This document shows, one piece after another, positions 57,843 to 58,077 of a stretch of DNA of 58,077 bases (positions are counted from its first letter, which is position 1; each line of letters opens with the position of its first letter). Location of the stretch: assembly GCF_002746455.1 (NCBI RefSeq), contig NZ_NWUW01000025.1, positions 1 to 58,077 on the forward strand. Reading direction: 5' to 3'. The stretch comes from Bacillus fungorum (GTDB lineage: Bacteria > Bacillota > Bacilli > Bacillales > Bacillaceae_G). The notes beneath the pieces were generated by a model that made no database searches, was not told where the DNA came from, and worked only from the letters and a program-made list of their open reading frames with translations. The translations under genes and the position numbers were made by a program.

Positions 57843-58077
57843 ATGGAATTAGCAAAAGGCTTATTTCCTTCATTACATACAATGGAGGACGCATCACAAC
57901 GTTTTAATTCATTTCAATCAAGAGAGGAGCCAAAACCAATGGAATTAGCAAAAGGCTTATTTCCTTCATTACATACAATGGAGGACGCATCACAACGTTT
58001 TAATTCATTTCAATCAAGAGAGGAGTCACAACCTATGGGATTAGCGAAAGGCTTATTTCCTTCATTACATACAATGG
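57843..58077 (+). CDS. Tandem-repeat protein, 5' part (continues across the circular junction)
   Basis: I do not recognise the family. This is the beginning of a gene that continues at position 128 once the 127-base terminal overlap is merged; the whole protein is 184 residues. It consists of 32-residue repeats that begin MELAKGLFPSLHTMEDASQ and end FNSFQSREEPKP, with no signal peptide or membrane segment. The ATG at 57843 has AAAGGAG at 57827-57833, nine bases upstream. The same SD-ATG arrangement recurs at the start of every repeat (57939 and 58035 here), so translation could begin at several in-frame sites. It is transcribed away from the CBASS operon. Reading frame and start are certain; function is unknown. 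Confidence 0.75.
   Translation, partial: MELAKGLFPSLHTMEDASQRFNSFQSREEPKPMELAKGLFPSLHTMEDASQRFNSFQSREESQPMGLAKGLFPSLHTM
57951..58077 (+). other. 127-bp terminal overlap (identical to 1-127)
   Basis: Base-by-base comparison shows the last 127 bases equal the first 127. Extending by another repeat unit breaks the match (GAGCCAAAACCA versus GAGTCACAACCT). This is the signature of a circular contig closed with a 127-base k-mer. Confidence 0.95.

Larger units (their letters stand above)
57818..58077 (+). repeat. 96-bp coding tandem repeats (right end of window)
   Basis: Direct repeats of 96 bp start at 57843, 57939 and 58035. Each contains AGGAG, a 7-9 base spacer and ATG. On the merged circle the array has five units, the others beginning at 181 and 277. 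The first two units carry GAGCCAAAACCA before the ATG, the later ones GAGTCACAACCT. Confidence 0.95.

Overview
The window looks like one complete circular plasmid of the Bacillus cereus/thuringiensis group, written linearly. The last 127 bases (57951-58077) are identical to the first 127 (1-127) and the match goes no further, as expected for a k=127 assembly of a closed circle of about 57,950 bp. The AT-rich sequence, strong AGGAGG-type ribosome binding sites, SLH-domain protein, Rpn-type nuclease, plasmid Hfq, Spo0E-type phosphatase and Tcp-type conjugation genes all fit this group. I see no rRNA, tRNA, CRISPR array, crystal toxin or recognisable antibiotic resistance gene.

Layout. (1) 57.8 kb through the junction to 0.45 kb: a gene built of five in-frame 96-bp repeats, each carrying its own Shine-Dalgarno and ATG. 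(2) 0.5-15.3 kb, accessory region: zinc-ribbon protein, Rpn nuclease, a TIR protein paired with a 2-TM membrane protein, an S-layer-anchored polymorphic toxin with a colicin E3-type RNase tip and putative immunity gene, and a Tn3/Tn1546-type transposon remnant (resolvase plus one 38-bp terminal repeat). The remnant holds a MerR regulator, two C45-type acylases and a MazG-like protein, and its end truncates a duplicated gene. (3) 15.4-34.3 kb, minus strand: a conjugation operon of the Tcp type (VirD4/HerA-like ATPase, TcpC/D/E-like proteins, VirB4, VirB6/TcpH-like protein, bifunctional wall hydrolase), with an LPXTG thioester adhesin at its upstream end. (4) 34.4-37.1 kb, control: an XRE repressor with a palindromic operator in its own promoter and a near copy before the adhesin, a tandem-HTH protein, and an arbitrium-like module (AimR-like receptor, 48-aa AimP-like propeptide, terminator, 48-aa ORF in the aimX position). 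(5) 37.3-46.1 kb, maintenance: hairpin RNA candidate, winged-helix Rep, about 1 kb of non-coding DNA, a degenerate tyrosine recombinase that may be a TcpM-like relaxase, an AbiU2/HEPN-like protein, a J-domain protein and a parM/parR/parC partition locus. (6) 46.2-48.7 kb, minus strand: FtsK-like ATPase with replication-relaxation and membrane proteins. (7) 49-57.5 kb: Hfq, Spo0E-like phosphatase, several very small genes, NucB-like lipoprotein, tyrosine integrase and a two-gene CBASS system (CD-NTase plus SLATT effector).

How it fits together (inference). Segments 3, 5 and 6 make a self-transmissible, actively partitioned plasmid. Segment 4 may let the plasmid count its own carriers by peptide signalling and adjust transfer or copy number. 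Hfq and the Spo0E-like protein would tune host regulation and sporulation. CBASS, TIR and HEPN proteins form scattered anti-phage cargo, and the S-layer toxin serves neighbour competition.
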